Source of the DNA: Bradyrhizobium erythrophlei
GTDB taxonomy: Bacteria > Pseudomonadota > Alphaproteobacteria > Rhizobiales > Xanthobacteraceae
Reading direction: 5' to 3'
Length of the DNA stretch: 64,000 nucleotides
Assembly: GCA_900129675.1 (NCBI GenBank)
Contig: FSRD01000001.1
Span: forward strand, 7,429,501-7,493,500
The stretch's first letter is position 1. Every line of letters begins with the position of its first letter. The notes under the pieces are model-generated. The model did no database searches, was not told the DNA's origin, and saw nothing but the letters and a program-made list of their open reading frames with translations. The translations under genes and the position numbers were made by a program. Below, one piece after another: positions 52,764-62,136 of this stretch.

Positions 52764-53960
52764 TTAGACGAAGGTGAGGTCGGCCTCGACGCCCAGCATC
52801 CAGGCGCCGACGGTTTCGAAATGGCTGAGCCGGCCCTGCAATTGCTGGGTCACGGTGTGGATGTCGCGGAAGCGACGCTCCAGCGGATGCCCCTCGAAGA
52901 TCGCGGTGGCTCCGGCGGCGTTATAGGCGAAATCGACCGCCTCGCGCCCCTTGTGGATGGCGTGGGTGGCGGCCATCCGGATGATGACGCGCTGTTCGAC
53001 CGTGATGCTGGTCCCGGCCACCAGATCCTTCCAGATGTCGGCCATCGATTGCAGCAGGAAAGCGCGTGCGGCGCGCAAATTGACCTCGGCCTGGGCGAGG
53101 CCGGACTGCACCACTGCGTTATCGCGCAGCGGCGACTTCATGCCGCGCGGCACCTTGTTGCGCGCCACATCGACGAAATTGTCGAGCGCGCCGCGGGCAA
53201 TTCCGCAGGCCACGCCGGCAAAGCCGACCTGGTAGCAAGTATGGGCGCTCATGCGGTAGAGCGGTCCGGTTTCGCGGCATTCCCGGTCGAATTCGCGGGT
53301 GATCGAATGATCCGACCGGACGAAAAAGTCATTCAGCGCGAACTGGTCGCTGGCGGTGCCGCGCAGCCCGACCGTGTTCCAGATGTCGGTCCATTCCACA
53401 TCCTGGCTGCGTACCAGCATGGTGCGCTCCAGCGGTTCGCCATTGGCTTCGCGCTTCGGCGAGCCGTCGGCCGCATAGATCGGACAGTGGGCGCCGAGCC
53501 AGGTCGCATGCCGGCCGCCGGAGGCGAACGACCACACGCCGGTGACCCGATAGCCGCCGTCGCATTCGACCGCCTTGACCCTGGGGCCGGGGCCCCAGGC
53601 CAGTACGGCCTTCGGATCGCCAAAGATCGCCTGCGCCACCGGCAGGTCGAGATAGGCCGCCGACATCGCGCAGCCGCCGGCCTGGCTCAGGCACCATGCC
53701 GTAGAGGCGTCGGCGCGGGCGATGGTCTCGATGACGTGGAAGAAGGTGACCGGATCGGTTTCGATGCCGTTGGACGAACGCGGCAGCAGTAGACGAAACA
53801 GCCCCGCGTCGTGAAGCTTGTCGAGCAGCGCCGGCGGCAGCCGCCGCGTCGCCTCGACCTCGTTGGAGGCCGCGGCGACCGCGGGACGGACGCCTTCGGC
53901 GCGGGCGATCACACGCTGGTCGCCCGCTAGATCGGCAAAAGTGGCGATCGGCATGTCCAA
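52764..53960 (-). CDS. Acyl-CoA-dehydrogenase-fold flavin-dependent monooxygenase (group D, HsaA-like)
   Basis: 398 residues. Acyl-CoA dehydrogenase fold: N-terminal helices, a beta domain (YRVTGVWSFASGGRHATW; VGLRGTASDQFALNDFFV) and a C-terminal helical domain (HKGREAVDFAYNAAGATAIF). Without the usual catalytic Glu context and with WSFASG/GLRGTAS motifs it fits two-component hydroxylases that use reduced flavin, such as HsaA. A partner flavin reductase is not adjacent. Two bases separate it from the MFS gene. Confidence 0.85.
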   Translation of the reverse strand: MDMPIATFADLAGDQRVIARAEGVRPAVAAASNEVEATRRLPPALLDKLHDAGLFRLLLPRSSNGIETDPVTFFHVIETIARADASTAWCLSQAGGCAMSAAYLDLPVAQAIFGDPKAVLAWGPGPRVKAVECDGGYRVTGVWSFASGGRHATWLGAHCPIYAADGSPKREANGEPLERTMLVRSQDVEWTDIWNTVGLRGTASDQFALNDFFVRSDHSITREFDRECRETGPLYRMSAHTCYQVGFAGVACGIARGALDNFVDVARNKVPRGMKSPLRDNAVVQSGLAQAEVNLRAARAFLLQSMADIWKDLVAGTSITVEQRVIIRMAATHAIHKGREAVDFAYNAAGATAIFEGHPLERRFRDIHTVTQQLQGRLSHFETVGAWMLGVEADLTFV

Positions 53961-53962
53961 GG

Positions 53963-55366
53963 CTATGCCTGCCGGACGCTGGCCGTCGACAAATCGAGCC
54001 CGTCGGCCAGATCCTTGTCGATCTGTTCGATCGACTTGCCCCTGGTCTCGATGCCGAGGAAATAATACACGGCGCCGGCCATCAGGAACCAGCAGCCGAG
54101 ATAGACAAAGGCCGTCGGGATTTGGGTCAGCGGCACATCGGGCTTGAGATAATTGTTGGAACCCACGATCAACGCGAGGCCGACCGGTCCGATGATCTTG
54201 CCGATGCCGCCGAAGCCATAGGCCGAGCCCATGCCGCTGGTTCTCAGATGCGACGGCCAGACCTCGGCCGCATAGGGCCCGACGATGGCAAAGCCGCCAT
54301 CGGCGAAGAAGAAGGCTGCGGCCAGGATCAGCCAGAACGCCGACAGGCCAAACAGAGTCGCATCGTAATGGTAGCCGGCGACGATGGTCAGCGCCCCGGC
54401 GCCGAGGCCGAGCAGCCCGCCGGCGGTGCGCCGTCCCAACGCCTCCGAGAAGTAGGAGAAGGAGACACGGCCGATGAAGCCGCTCACGCTGAGCAGGATC
54501 ATCATCTTGGCGGCTTCCTGGGGCGTCACCTTCAACAGCAGCACGAACAGCGACGGCGCCCAGAGCGTGATGCCGTAGACGCCGGTCTGGGCGCCGGCAT
54601 TGCCTAGCCAGGAGACCAGCAGGCTGCGCGGATATTTGAACAGGTCGAGCCAGTTCGACTTGACGATCGGGCCGGCGTCAGCGGCGGTCGGCAACGGCAG
54701 GGTAGATGGTTCCATCTGCAGCGCCCAGGCGAGCGACTTGCGGGCTTCTTCGTAGCGACCCTGGCGGCACAGCCAGCGCGGCGATTCCGGAACCCAGAGG
54801 CGGACCAGCAGGACCAGCAGCGCCGGGAGCACGCCGATGGCAAACAGCAGCCGCCACTGGTCGCTTCCCATGAAACCGCCCATCACGGCGCCAAGACCGA
54901 CACCCAGCGGGATGACGCACGTCACCAGCCCGCCGACCCAGCCGCGCTTGGAAGAGGGCATGAATTCCTGCACCAGCGGCAGGTCCACGCAATACAGCCC
55001 GCCGACCCCGGTGCCGACGAAGAAACGCATGATCGTCAGATAGATCCAGCCATTATCGGGCGTGAAATAGAGCAGACCGGTCGCAATGGAGAAGTTCAGG
55101 ACGGTGCCGATGAACACCACGCGGCGGCCGACGCGATCGGCAAGCCAACCCCAGAGATAGGCGCCGATGATGGCGCCGATGCCGGAACTCATCAGCACCG
55201 TCGCCGACTGACCGAAGGTGAGCTTCCACGGCCCGATCAGGAAAGCGAGCACGAAGCCGATCAGGAAGTAGTCGAAGAACTCGAGCGCGTCGCCGATGAT
55301 GGCGGCGGTGAGGATCTTGATCTGGTTGCCGGTCAGACTCGTCCGGCGATCGAGTATCTCGAACAT
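53963..55366 (-). CDS. MFS transporter, aromatic acid/metabolite:H+ symporter type
   Basis: 467 residues, twelve membrane segments. The signature loop between segments 2 and 3 is WLADRVGRRVVF, and LEFFDYFLIGFVLAF in segment 1 is typical of the aromatic acid:H+ symporter and sugar-porter groups. The ATG at 55366 follows a strong ggggggaa ribosome site; the longer upstream frame is not protein-like. First gene of the operon, so it probably imports the substrate of the monooxygenase. Confidence 0.9.
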   Translation of the reverse strand: MFEILDRRTSLTGNQIKILTAAIIGDALEFFDYFLIGFVLAFLIGPWKLTFGQSATVLMSSGIGAIIGAYLWGWLADRVGRRVVFIGTVLNFSIATGLLYFTPDNGWIYLTIMRFFVGTGVGGLYCVDLPLVQEFMPSSKRGWVGGLVTCVIPLGVGLGAVMGGFMGSDQWRLLFAIGVLPALLVLLVRLWVPESPRWLCRQGRYEEARKSLAWALQMEPSTLPLPTAADAGPIVKSNWLDLFKYPRSLLVSWLGNAGAQTGVYGITLWAPSLFVLLLKVTPQEAAKMMILLSVSGFIGRVSFSYFSEALGRRTAGGLLGLGAGALTIVAGYHYDATLFGLSAFWLILAAAFFFADGGFAIVGPYAAEVWPSHLRTSGMGSAYGFGGIGKIIGPVGLALIVGSNNYLKPDVPLTQIPTAFVYLGCWFLMAGAVYYFLGIETRGKSIEQIDKDLADGLDLSTASVRQA

Positions 55367-55627
55367 GGCGTTCCCCCCTGGCGCATGTTCATTTTTAAGC
55401 GGGCGTCGCGCCTGCGCACCGCTATCGGCGAAGGCTATCCCGCCGATGCCGCGAACAGCAAGCCCGCGCAGACGCGGATCACATCTGCGCGGCAACGGCA
55501 GCGGGACGTCATACCGCTTTGCACAAATTCGGCCGAGAGTGCCACGCACCGGGCATGGCGGCGCTCTCCATTTGTTTAATGTTTTGCCGCTAGCCTGCCG
55601 TCTAAGCGATATCCAGGGCCGAAGTGG

Positions 55628-55897
55628 ATGGAAGAGAAACGAAAGCATCCGCGAACCGAAATCGACGAATCTGCCTATGTCTCGTCGGGCGGTTCCGTGA
55701 TGCGTTGCGTGGTGCGCAACATTTCGGTCGAGGGGGCGGCGATTGACGTCGCGAATCCGGCCTTTGTTCCGCAGTGCTTTCGCCTCGTGATGGCGAAGGA
55801 CTCCTCGATCGTGCGTGAATGCCGCATCGCCTGGATCCAGAAAAACCGGATCGGCCTGACCTTCATCGACGTCCCGAAAGCACCGCAATCGAACTGA
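55628..55897 (+). CDS. PilZ domain protein
   Basis: 89 residues, a single PilZ domain. The c-di-GMP-binding motifs are present as RKHPR (RxxxR) at residues 5-9 and NISVEGAAI (D/NxSxxG) at ~32-40. The end (IGLTFIDVP) completes the barrel. It is a stand-alone c-di-GMP receptor; output unknown. About 260 bp of GC-rich DNA without a gene separates it from the divergent MFS operon. Confidence 0.9.
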   Translation: MEEKRKHPRTEIDESAYVSSGGSVMRCVVRNISVEGAAIDVANPAFVPQCFRLVMAKDSSIVRECRIAWIQKNRIGLTFIDVPKAPQSN

Positions 55898-55918
55898 TGG
55901 CGCTGAGCGCGGGGAAGC

Positions 55919-56887
55919 TTACTCGATCCTCAGCTTCGCATCGTGCACGACCTTGCCCCACTTCTCCATTTCCAGCTTGATCCGAGCGGCGAATTCGTCC
56001 GGTGTGTCCGCCACCGGCTTGAACCCGAGCACAGCGAGGCGCTCGGTCAGGTCCGGCTGCCCGACGGCCTTGGCGATCTCGCGATAAAGCAAGTCAACGA
56101 TCTCCTTCGGGGTCCCCGCCGGCGCAACGATGCCGGTGAGGGTGTCGGCGTCCTGATCCCTGATGCCTTGTTCGGCGAAGGTCGGCACGTCGGGTATTCC
56201 GCCCGCGCGCTCGTTTGCCGCAACCCCGAGCGCGCGGACTTGCCCGGACTGGATCGCCGAGAGCGACGACGGCAGGGCGGTGAAGGCGATCGGTGTATGC
56301 CCACCGACCGTGGCCTGGACCGCCGGAGCAGCACCTGTAAACGGCACATGCACAAGGTCGAGATTGAATGCCAGCCGAAACAATTCGCCGCCGAGATGCG
56401 GCGTCGAGCCGACGCCAGGACCCGCAAAGCTGTATTTGCCGGGATTGTCTCGAACGAGTTGCACCAGTTCCGGCAGCGATTTGGCCGGCACCAGCGGGTT
56501 GACCACGACTACATTCGGAGACGCTGCGACCAGCGTCACCGGGGTAAAATCCTTCACCGCATCGTACGGCACCCTGGCGTAGAGGCTCGGATTGACCATG
56601 AATCCGGTGCTGATCGCCATGATGGTGTAACCGTCCGGGGTCGCGCGCGCGACCTGGCCGGCTGCGGTGTTTCCGCCCGCGCCGCCGACATTCTCCACAA
56701 AGAACTGCTGGCCGAGCGCATCGGAGAGTTTCTGTGACACCATGCGCGCGATGGCGTCGGTCGGCCCGCCGGCCGGAAACCCGACCACCACGCGCACCGG
56801 CCGGTTTGGATAGCTTTGCGCCGAGGCTGGCGGGACACCGCACAGCAACAACACGGCTGCGAACAATATTCGCAAAATGGCCCCCAT
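55919..56887 (-). CDS. Tripartite tricarboxylate transporter substrate-binding protein (Bug/TctC family)
   Basis: 322 residues. Signal peptide followed by YPNRPVRVVVGFPAGGPTDA, the family start, and later MVNPSLYARVPYDAVKDFTP and PTFAEQGI blocks. Binds a carboxylate in the periplasm. No TctA/TctB membrane genes are nearby; orphan Bug proteins are common in these soil bacteria. Convergent to the PilZ gene. Confidence 0.92.
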   Translation of the reverse strand: MGAILRILFAAVLLLCGVPPASAQSYPNRPVRVVVGFPAGGPTDAIARMVSQKLSDALGQQFFVENVGGAGGNTAAGQVARATPDGYTIMAISTGFMVNPSLYARVPYDAVKDFTPVTLVAASPNVVVVNPLVPAKSLPELVQLVRDNPGKYSFAGPGVGSTPHLGGELFRLAFNLDLVHVPFTGAAPAVQATVGGHTPIAFTALPSSLSAIQSGQVRALGVAANERAGGIPDVPTFAEQGIRDQDADTLTGIVAPAGTPKEIVDLLYREIAKAVGQPDLTERLAVLGFKPVADTPDEFAARIKLEMEKWGKVVHDAKLRIE

Positions 56888-56972
56888 GGCGCCTCCCCCA
56901 ATATGTTTGTTGGCGCCATCATCGGCGAGAGCGGCGTGCAGAACAAGGGGAGAGGCCGACGGCGTGCCGTCG

Positions 56973-57605
56973 TTATTTCTTCAATAGCGGTTTGATCCGC
57001 TCTTCCAATTCCTCGAACGACATGCTGCCCTTGAGCCGCTCGCCATTGACGAAGAAGGTCGGAGTCGAATCGACCTTCAAGGTATCCAGCGCATATTTCT
57101 GGTCGGCGGCGAGCTTGTCGAGCAGCGCCTGGTCCTTCTCGCAGGTCTCGACCTCCTGTTCGCTCATCCCGTTCAGCTTGCCGATGAATTTCAGCGTGTC
57201 CTTGGTCTGATCCATCAAGCGGTCCTGCTGCTTGAACAGGATATCGACGGCGCCGAGGTATTTTTCGGAATCGTCCTTGGCGATGCAGCGCGCCAGCATC
57301 GAGGCCGCCGCGGCCTTGATGTCGAGCGGAAATTCACGGAACACGAACCGCACCTTGCCGGTGTCGATATATTTCGACCGCAGCATCGGGAACACGTTCT
57401 CGCCGAACGCCGCGCAATGCGGGCAGCTCATCGAGGCGTATTCGGTGATGGTGATCGGCGCCTTCGGCGAGCCGATCGCGATATCCGGCAGCGACACAGG
57501 CTTTGCCACAGCGGCGGCGATCGCGCTTTGCGCCATCGCTGCGCTGGTGAGCGGCGGGGCCAGGGCGAGGAATGTAACGGCGAGGACGCGGCAGAGAATA
57601 TTCAA
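56973..57605 (-). CDS. DsbA family thiol:disulfide oxidoreductase
   Basis: 210 residues. Signal peptide (~1-25), then a thioredoxin fold with the active site CPHC (Cys61, Cys64; YASMSCPHCAAFGENVFP) and the cis-Pro loop STPTFFVNG. A helical insertion carries another Cys (EQEVETCEKDQ). Acts on periplasmic cysteines; the group resembles rhizobial DsbA2/BdbD types. Role in vivo unknown. Confidence 0.92.
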   Translation of the reverse strand: MNILCRVLAVTFLALAPPLTSAAMAQSAIAAAVAKPVSLPDIAIGSPKAPITITEYASMSCPHCAAFGENVFPMLRSKYIDTGKVRFVFREFPLDIKAAAASMLARCIAKDDSEKYLGAVDILFKQQDRLMDQTKDTLKFIGKLNGMSEQEVETCEKDQALLDKLAADQKYALDTLKVDSTPTFFVNGERLKGSMSFEELEERIKPLLKK

Positions 57606-57623
57606 AGGGCCTGCTCCGAAACG

Positions 57624-57758
57624 ATGTCTGCGAAGGAATATCCAATCGACATCATCGAAATTGATTACAACTTCCGGCGTGCCGAATCCACGGGCCGAAA
57701 AGGTAAAATGGTGATCGTCCGGAGAACCGCCTCGGGCAATCTCGTGAAGACAACGTGA
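57624..57758 (+). CDS. Possible 44-residue ORF
   Basis: The frame MSAKEYPIDIIEIDYNFRRA continues to VRRTASGNLVKTT. The composition is protein-like rather than Arg/Ala shadow, but the ribosome site is weak and no family is recognised. It could be a fragment. It lies 18 bp from the divergent DsbA-family start and before the sugar dehydrogenase gene. Confidence 0.25.
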   Translation: MSAKEYPIDIIEIDYNFRRAESTGRKGKMVIVRRTASGNLVKTT

Positions 57759-57839
57759 TCACGGGCCGGCGAATGGACGTTCTAGGATGGCTGGCGTTGT
57801 TTTCACTATTTTGACCGTGTTGACCACTCAAGGAATGGA

Positions 57840-59180
57840 ATGACCACAACACGACAAACTTGTGCAGCCGCCGCGGCGTTGGCATCAATACTTTCCATGA
57901 ATGGTCCGTTGAATGCCCAGCCGGCTACACTGCGGGGGCAGGACGCCTTCGGCGACTGGCAGCGCGACAAGCCCGGCACCGTTCGTCTGATCAAACCGGA
58001 AGACCTGCCGAAGCCGGGCGCAACGCCCTCTGCCGCCAACATGTCCCGCGTCGTGGCCAGGCCAGCCTCGACCAAGCCGCAAGTTCCGCCGGGATTCAAA
58101 GTGGAACTGTTCGCCGATGGGCTGAGCGGTCCACGCGTCATCCGGACCGCGCCGAACGGCGACCTGTTTGTCGCCGAAACGCGGGCGGGCCGCATCCGAA
58201 TTTTGCGCGCGGCGGATGGCGCTCCGAAACCTCAGATCAGCAAGGTCTATGCCAGCGGCCTCAGTCACCCCTTCGGAATCGCGTTCTTCCCTGATGGCGA
58301 CGATCCGCACTGGGTGTATGTCGCCAATACCGACAGCGTCGTTCGATTTCCCTACCGGTCCGGCGATTTGACGGCATCCGGCAAACCCGAAACGGTAGTG
58401 GCCAGGCTGCCGAATGGCGGTCATTCGACACGTGATATAGCCTTCACGCCGGACGGCACGCGCATGCTGGTTTCGGTCGGCTCGGAAGGCAATGACGGCG
58501 AAGGCATGGGCCGGCCCCCGGGCGGCCTCAAAACCTGGAGCCGCGCGCATGCGCTTGGCGCAGCCTGGGGCGCCGAGACCGATCGCGCGGCGGTGCTGGC
58601 TTTCGATCCCGACGGCAAGAACCAGAAGATATTTGCCACCGGCATCCGTAACTGCGTGGGCCTGGCGATCCAGCCACAGACCGGCACGCCGTGGTGCTCG
58701 ACCAACGAGCGCGACGGGTTCGGCGACAACCTTGTGCCGGACTATGTGACCCGGGTTCGCGAAAATGCCTTTTATGGATGGCCGTGGTTCTACATAGGCG
58801 GCAACGAAGACCCAAGGCACGCCGGGGAGCGCCCCGACCTGAAGGACAAGGTCACGGTCCCCGACGTCCTGCTGCAGGCCCACTCCGCGTCGCTCGGCCT
58901 GAGCTTCTATGGCGGGAGCAGCTTTCCGCCGGAGTATCGTGGCGATGCCTTCGCAGCCGAGCACGGATCGTGGAACCGGGCCAAACGAACGGGCTACAAG
59001 GTCGTTCGTATCAGGCTGAAGGAGGGCGTCCCGACCGGCGAGTACGAAGATTTCGTCACCGGCTTCGTCATCAATAATTCCGAGGTCTGGGGTCGCCCCG
59101 TCGGCATTGCGGTGGCGCATGACGGCGCATTGCTTGTCTCGGAAGACGGCAACGGAACGATCTGGCGGGTCAGCCACTGA
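57840..59180 (+). CDS. PQQ-dependent sugar (sorbosone) dehydrogenase family protein
   Basis: 446 residues with a signal peptide (~1-27). The beta-propeller of soluble glucose/sorbosone dehydrogenases is marked by PPGFKVELFADGLSGPRVI, APNGDLFVAETRAGRIRILR, SHPFGIAFFPDG and the late HGSWNRAKRTGYKVVRI. Probably periplasmic and PQQ-binding. The oxidised sugar is not predictable. The following 130 bp contain the small gene at 59311. Confidence 0.92.
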   Translation: MTTTRQTCAAAAALASILSMNGPLNAQPATLRGQDAFGDWQRDKPGTVRLIKPEDLPKPGATPSAANMSRVVARPASTKPQVPPGFKVELFADGLSGPRVIRTAPNGDLFVAETRAGRIRILRAADGAPKPQISKVYASGLSHPFGIAFFPDGDDPHWVYVANTDSVVRFPYRSGDLTASGKPETVVARLPNGGHSTRDIAFTPDGTRMLVSVGSEGNDGEGMGRPPGGLKTWSRAHALGAAWGAETDRAAVLAFDPDGKNQKIFATGIRNCVGLAIQPQTGTPWCSTNERDGFGDNLVPDYVTRVRENAFYGWPWFYIGGNEDPRHAGERPDLKDKVTVPDVLLQAHSASLGLSFYGGSSFPPEYRGDAFAAEHGSWNRAKRTGYKVVRIRLKEGVPTGEYEDFVTGFVINNSEVWGRPVGIAVAHDGALLVSEDGNGTIWRVSH

Positions 59181-59310
59181 TCGGCCTGGCGAATGGAGGA
59201 TCGTCCGAACACAGGATTGTTCGAACACAAGGACGTGTTCGGCCTCAAAAACGATGAACTTGGCTGGTTACCTCTGCACCAACCAGCGTGGCGGGATGGA
59301 CGAGGCGGAT

Positions 59311-59472
59311 ATGTCAGATCAATCAGAGCTCCGAAAATGGGCAGCCGAGGCCGCTCAACAGGCCAGGATCGAGAAGGATGCCAACGAAGCGCGGCGCCTG
59401 CAGAGCTTCGCGCAATATTGGACGCGGCTCGCCGACACCGAAGAATGGCAGCGCGATCACGAGGTTGCGTGA
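59311..59472 (+). CDS. Small helical protein, unknown function
   Basis: 53 residues from the ATG at 59311, with gaggcgg upstream; an in-frame ATG at 59296 is an alternative. The sequence is strongly helical and charged (SDQSELRKWAAEAAQQARIE; LADTEEWQRDHEVA), so it is likely a real small cytosolic protein. No family recognised. It ends 5 bp before the convergent ABC permease. Confidence 0.5.
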   Translation: MSDQSELRKWAAEAAQQARIEKDANEARRLQSFAQYWTRLADTEEWQRDHEVA

Positions 59473-59477
59473 GGCGA

Positions 59478-60233
59478 CTATCGCCCAGCCCAGTGCACAA
59501 AACGGCGCTCGATCACCAGAAACAATAAATTGAGCGTATAGCCGAGCGCCCCGGCCGCGAAGATCGCGGCATACATGCCGGGCATATCGAACAGTTGCTG
59601 GGCTTCAAATACCCGCTGGCCGAGCCCGTCGGTCGAGCCGATGAACATCTCCGCCACCACGATGATGACCAGCGCCAGCGAGACGCCGTTGCGCAGGCCG
59701 ACGAAGGTCTGTGGCAGCGATTCCTTCAGCATCACGTCAAACAGCACGCGCAGCCGGGAAGCGCCCATCACTTTGGCGGCGAGCAGCCGCGTCTTTCGCG
59801 CATTCATGACGCCGTAGGCGACGTTGAACAGGATCACCAGGGCGGCGCCGAACGCGGCCACCGAAATCTTGGTCCGGTCGCCGACGCCGAACAGCACCAG
59901 GAACAGCGGAAACATCGCGGACGCCGGCGTCGAACGGAAGAAGTCGATCAGAAATTCCACCGAGCGATAGAGTTTTTCCGATGAGCCGAGCAGGATCCCG
60001 AGCGGGATCGCGATCACGGCGGCGATCGCGGTCGAATAGATCGTTCGCATCACCGTCTTGAGGAAGTCGACACCGAGCTTGCCGTTGACCATCCCCTCCC
60101 ACAGCGTCCGGAACGTCGCCAGCGGCGACGGCAGCAATACCGGATCGACCAGCTTCAGCCAGGTCACGATTGTCCAGATCGCAAGAAGGATGGCGACGCC
60201 GACCAGCGGCAGCAGGGCCTTGGCTTTGCTCAT
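59478..60233 (-). CDS. ABC transporter permease (nitrate/sulfonate/taurine type)
   Basis: 251 residues, about six membrane segments. Family start LLPSPLATFRTLWEG; the EAA loop is MGASRLRVLFDVMLKESLPQ. Its start overlaps the ATPase stop by 4 bp (ATGA). Third gene of the unit 62034-59478 with the binding protein and ATPase. Substrate unknown. Confidence 0.9.
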   Translation of the reverse strand: MSKAKALLPLVGVAILLAIWTIVTWLKLVDPVLLPSPLATFRTLWEGMVNGKLGVDFLKTVMRTIYSTAIAAVIAIPLGILLGSSEKLYRSVEFLIDFFRSTPASAMFPLFLVLFGVGDRTKISVAAFGAALVILFNVAYGVMNARKTRLLAAKVMGASRLRVLFDVMLKESLPQTFVGLRNGVSLALVIIVVAEMFIGSTDGLGQRVFEAQQLFDMPGMYAAIFAAGALGYTLNLLFLVIERRFVHWAGR

Positions 60234-61063
60234 GCGCGATGCACCTCGCGCTGGAACAGTTTCAGGCAATGCGCCTTGGTGTCGATGAAGCCCGCCTCCG
60301 ACATGGTCCTGTCGGTTCGCGGCCGCGGCGCGTCATAGGGCACGAACTCGACCACGCGCGCGGGATGCCGCGACAGCAGCAGGACATAGTCCGAAAGATA
60401 CACCGCTTCCTCGAGATCATGCGACACCAGCACCGTGGTCGTTTTGGTCTCGATGAAAACGCGTTGCAGCTGGTCGCGCATGAACAGCGTCATCTCGTAG
60501 TCGAGCGCGGAAAACGGCTCGTCGAGAAACAGGATTTCCGGTTCGATGATCAACGCCCGCATGATCGAGACCAGCTGCTGCTGGCCTCCGGAGAGCTGAT
60601 AGGGGTACAGCGCGAGGTCGATCTTGACGCCGAGATGGGAAATGAGCCGTTCGACGCGCTGGTTGCGCTCGGTCGTCGGGATGCCCATCAGCTTCAGGGG
60701 ATAGGCGATGTTGTCGAACGCGCGCAGCCAGGGGAACAAGGCCTCGCGATAGTTCTGGAACACGTAGCCGAACCGGATGCCGCTCAAGGGACGGCCGTCG
60801 AACAGCACTTCGCCCGCGTCAGCCGGGACAAGGCCCGCGATCATGTTGATGAGGGTGCTCTTGCCGCAGCCGTTTGGGCCGAACACCGAAATCAGCTTGC
60901 CGCGGGGAATGTCGAAGTCGAAGCGATCGTAGATCGTGGCGTCGGCGTAGTGCTTGGATAGTCCCCGGATGGTGACGTGCGGCGCGGTCCGATGGGACTC
61001 GTCAGGGACGCTGGCCGGACCGGTCGCGACACTCAGGGCACGGTTTGCCACGCGCGCCCTCAA
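60230..61063 (-). CDS. ABC transporter ATP-binding protein (nitrate/sulfonate/taurine type)
   Basis: About 277 residues. Walker A FGPNGCGKSTLINM, signature LSGGQQQLVSIMRALI, Walker B EILFLDEPFSALD and switch His VLVSHDLEEAVYL. A TTG at 61063 overlaps the preceding stop (TTGA) and is the assumed start; a GTG nine bases downstream is an alternative. Coupled on both sides to the binding protein and permease. Confidence 0.92.
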   Translation of the reverse strand: MRARVANRALSVATGPASVPDESHRTAPHVTIRGLSKHYADATIYDRFDFDIPRGKLISVFGPNGCGKSTLINMIAGLVPADAGEVLFDGRPLSGIRFGYVFQNYREALFPWLRAFDNIAYPLKLMGIPTTERNQRVERLISHLGVKIDLALYPYQLSGGQQQLVSIMRALIIEPEILFLDEPFSALDYEMTLFMRDQLQRVFIETKTTTVLVSHDLEEAVYLSDYVLLLSRHPARVVEFVPYDAPRPRTDRTMSEAGFIDTKAHCLKLFQREVHRA

Positions 61064-62034
61064 AACTTCTGGAGGAATTTTGTCACGTCGACCTTTTCGG
61101 GCACCACGCCGATCGAGGTGCCGAAATCGGCGAACGCCTGAAAATCCGCAAGCTGCTTCCGGCTCATGTCACCAGCCATGACGTAGCCAAGCATCGACAC
61201 CATGTCGACCACATTGTCCGGCGTGAAGGTGTTTTTGGCGAGGTGTTTGCGGGCCTCGTCAGGATTCGCATTGATGAACGCGATGGCCTTGGCCCAGGCG
61301 GCCGCGAAACGCCTCGCCACCTCCGGCCGCTTCTGGATGAAGTCGGAGGTCATGGCGCAGCCCGCGGCATAGGCATCAGCGGTTTCGCTGCCCAGAATAT
61401 ATTTCGATATCACGCCGGCCTCGAGCGAGCGCGCGACACCGGCCTTGATCATCATCGACGCGTTGGGTTCCAGCGTATAGCCGCCGTCGAAAGTGCCCGC
61501 CGTCATCGCGTTGACATGCTGGCCCATGTCGAGCTGATCGATGGTGTAGTCGCCTTCCTTGAGGCCATTTTTGGCGAGGATGGCCTTGGCGGTATTGAGA
61601 TTGGCCGGCCCCGGCGCCGACATCAGTTTGGCGCCCTTGAGATCGGCGATCGATTTTGCCGGGAAGCCGTTGCGGACCACGAACTGCTCCATCTTCCAGA
61701 CCTTGGTCTGGCTGTTGAGGCCGATATACATGGCGACGCCGGGCTTCTTGACGTTGGCGTTAAGTCCTTCGAGCATCACGAGGACCACGGATACTTCGAT
61801 CTGGTTGGTCAACATGGCGGCGACGTTCGAGGGTCCGCCCATGAGTTTGGTCATCTCGGGCTCGATGTTCTGCTCCTTGAAGAATCCAAGGTCCAGCGCC
61901 ACGAAGTAGGGCAGGGAAGAACTCACCGGGAATACGCCGACGGAAACCTTGTCTTGCGCCAGGGATTGTCCGGGCAGCGCTGCAAGGCCCGCGAGCAAGC
62001 CAATCAGCGCGGCGGTTCTCGTCAGCCATTTCAT
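61060..62034 (-). CDS. ABC transporter substrate-binding protein (SsuA/THI5-like)
   Basis: 324 residues. Signal peptide (MKWLTRTAALIGLLAGLAA), then VGVFPVSSSLPYFVALDLGF, the family opening. A gagagat ribosome site supports the ATG at 62034. First gene of a compact three-gene importer unit. The fold suits nitrate, sulfonate, or pyrimidine/aromatic ligands; context does not decide. Confidence 0.9.
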   Translation of the reverse strand: MKWLTRTAALIGLLAGLAALPGQSLAQDKVSVGVFPVSSSLPYFVALDLGFFKEQNIEPEMTKLMGGPSNVAAMLTNQIEVSVVLVMLEGLNANVKKPGVAMYIGLNSQTKVWKMEQFVVRNGFPAKSIADLKGAKLMSAPGPANLNTAKAILAKNGLKEGDYTIDQLDMGQHVNAMTAGTFDGGYTLEPNASMMIKAGVARSLEAGVISKYILGSETADAYAAGCAMTSDFIQKRPEVARRFAAAWAKAIAFINANPDEARKHLAKNTFTPDNVVDMVSMLGYVMAGDMSRKQLADFQAFADFGTSIGVVPEKVDVTKFLQKF

Positions 62035-62090
62035 GTTCACGATCTCTCTAAACAAAACAGGTGAACAGCCAGGCGCCGGTCGGCGCTTTG

Positions 62091-62121
62091 AAAAAGAGGG
62101 CGGTGCCGAAGCCCCCGCCCT
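62091..62121 (-). terminator. Rho-independent terminator after the second binding-protein gene
   Basis: On the minus strand agggcgg and ccgccct form a 7-bp stem around a GC-rich loop, followed by ctttttc. It lies 16 bp after the stop of the gene at 62137-63126 and separates it from the next importer unit. Confidence 0.85.
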
Positions 62122-62136
62122 TTGGTTCGCTCAGGA

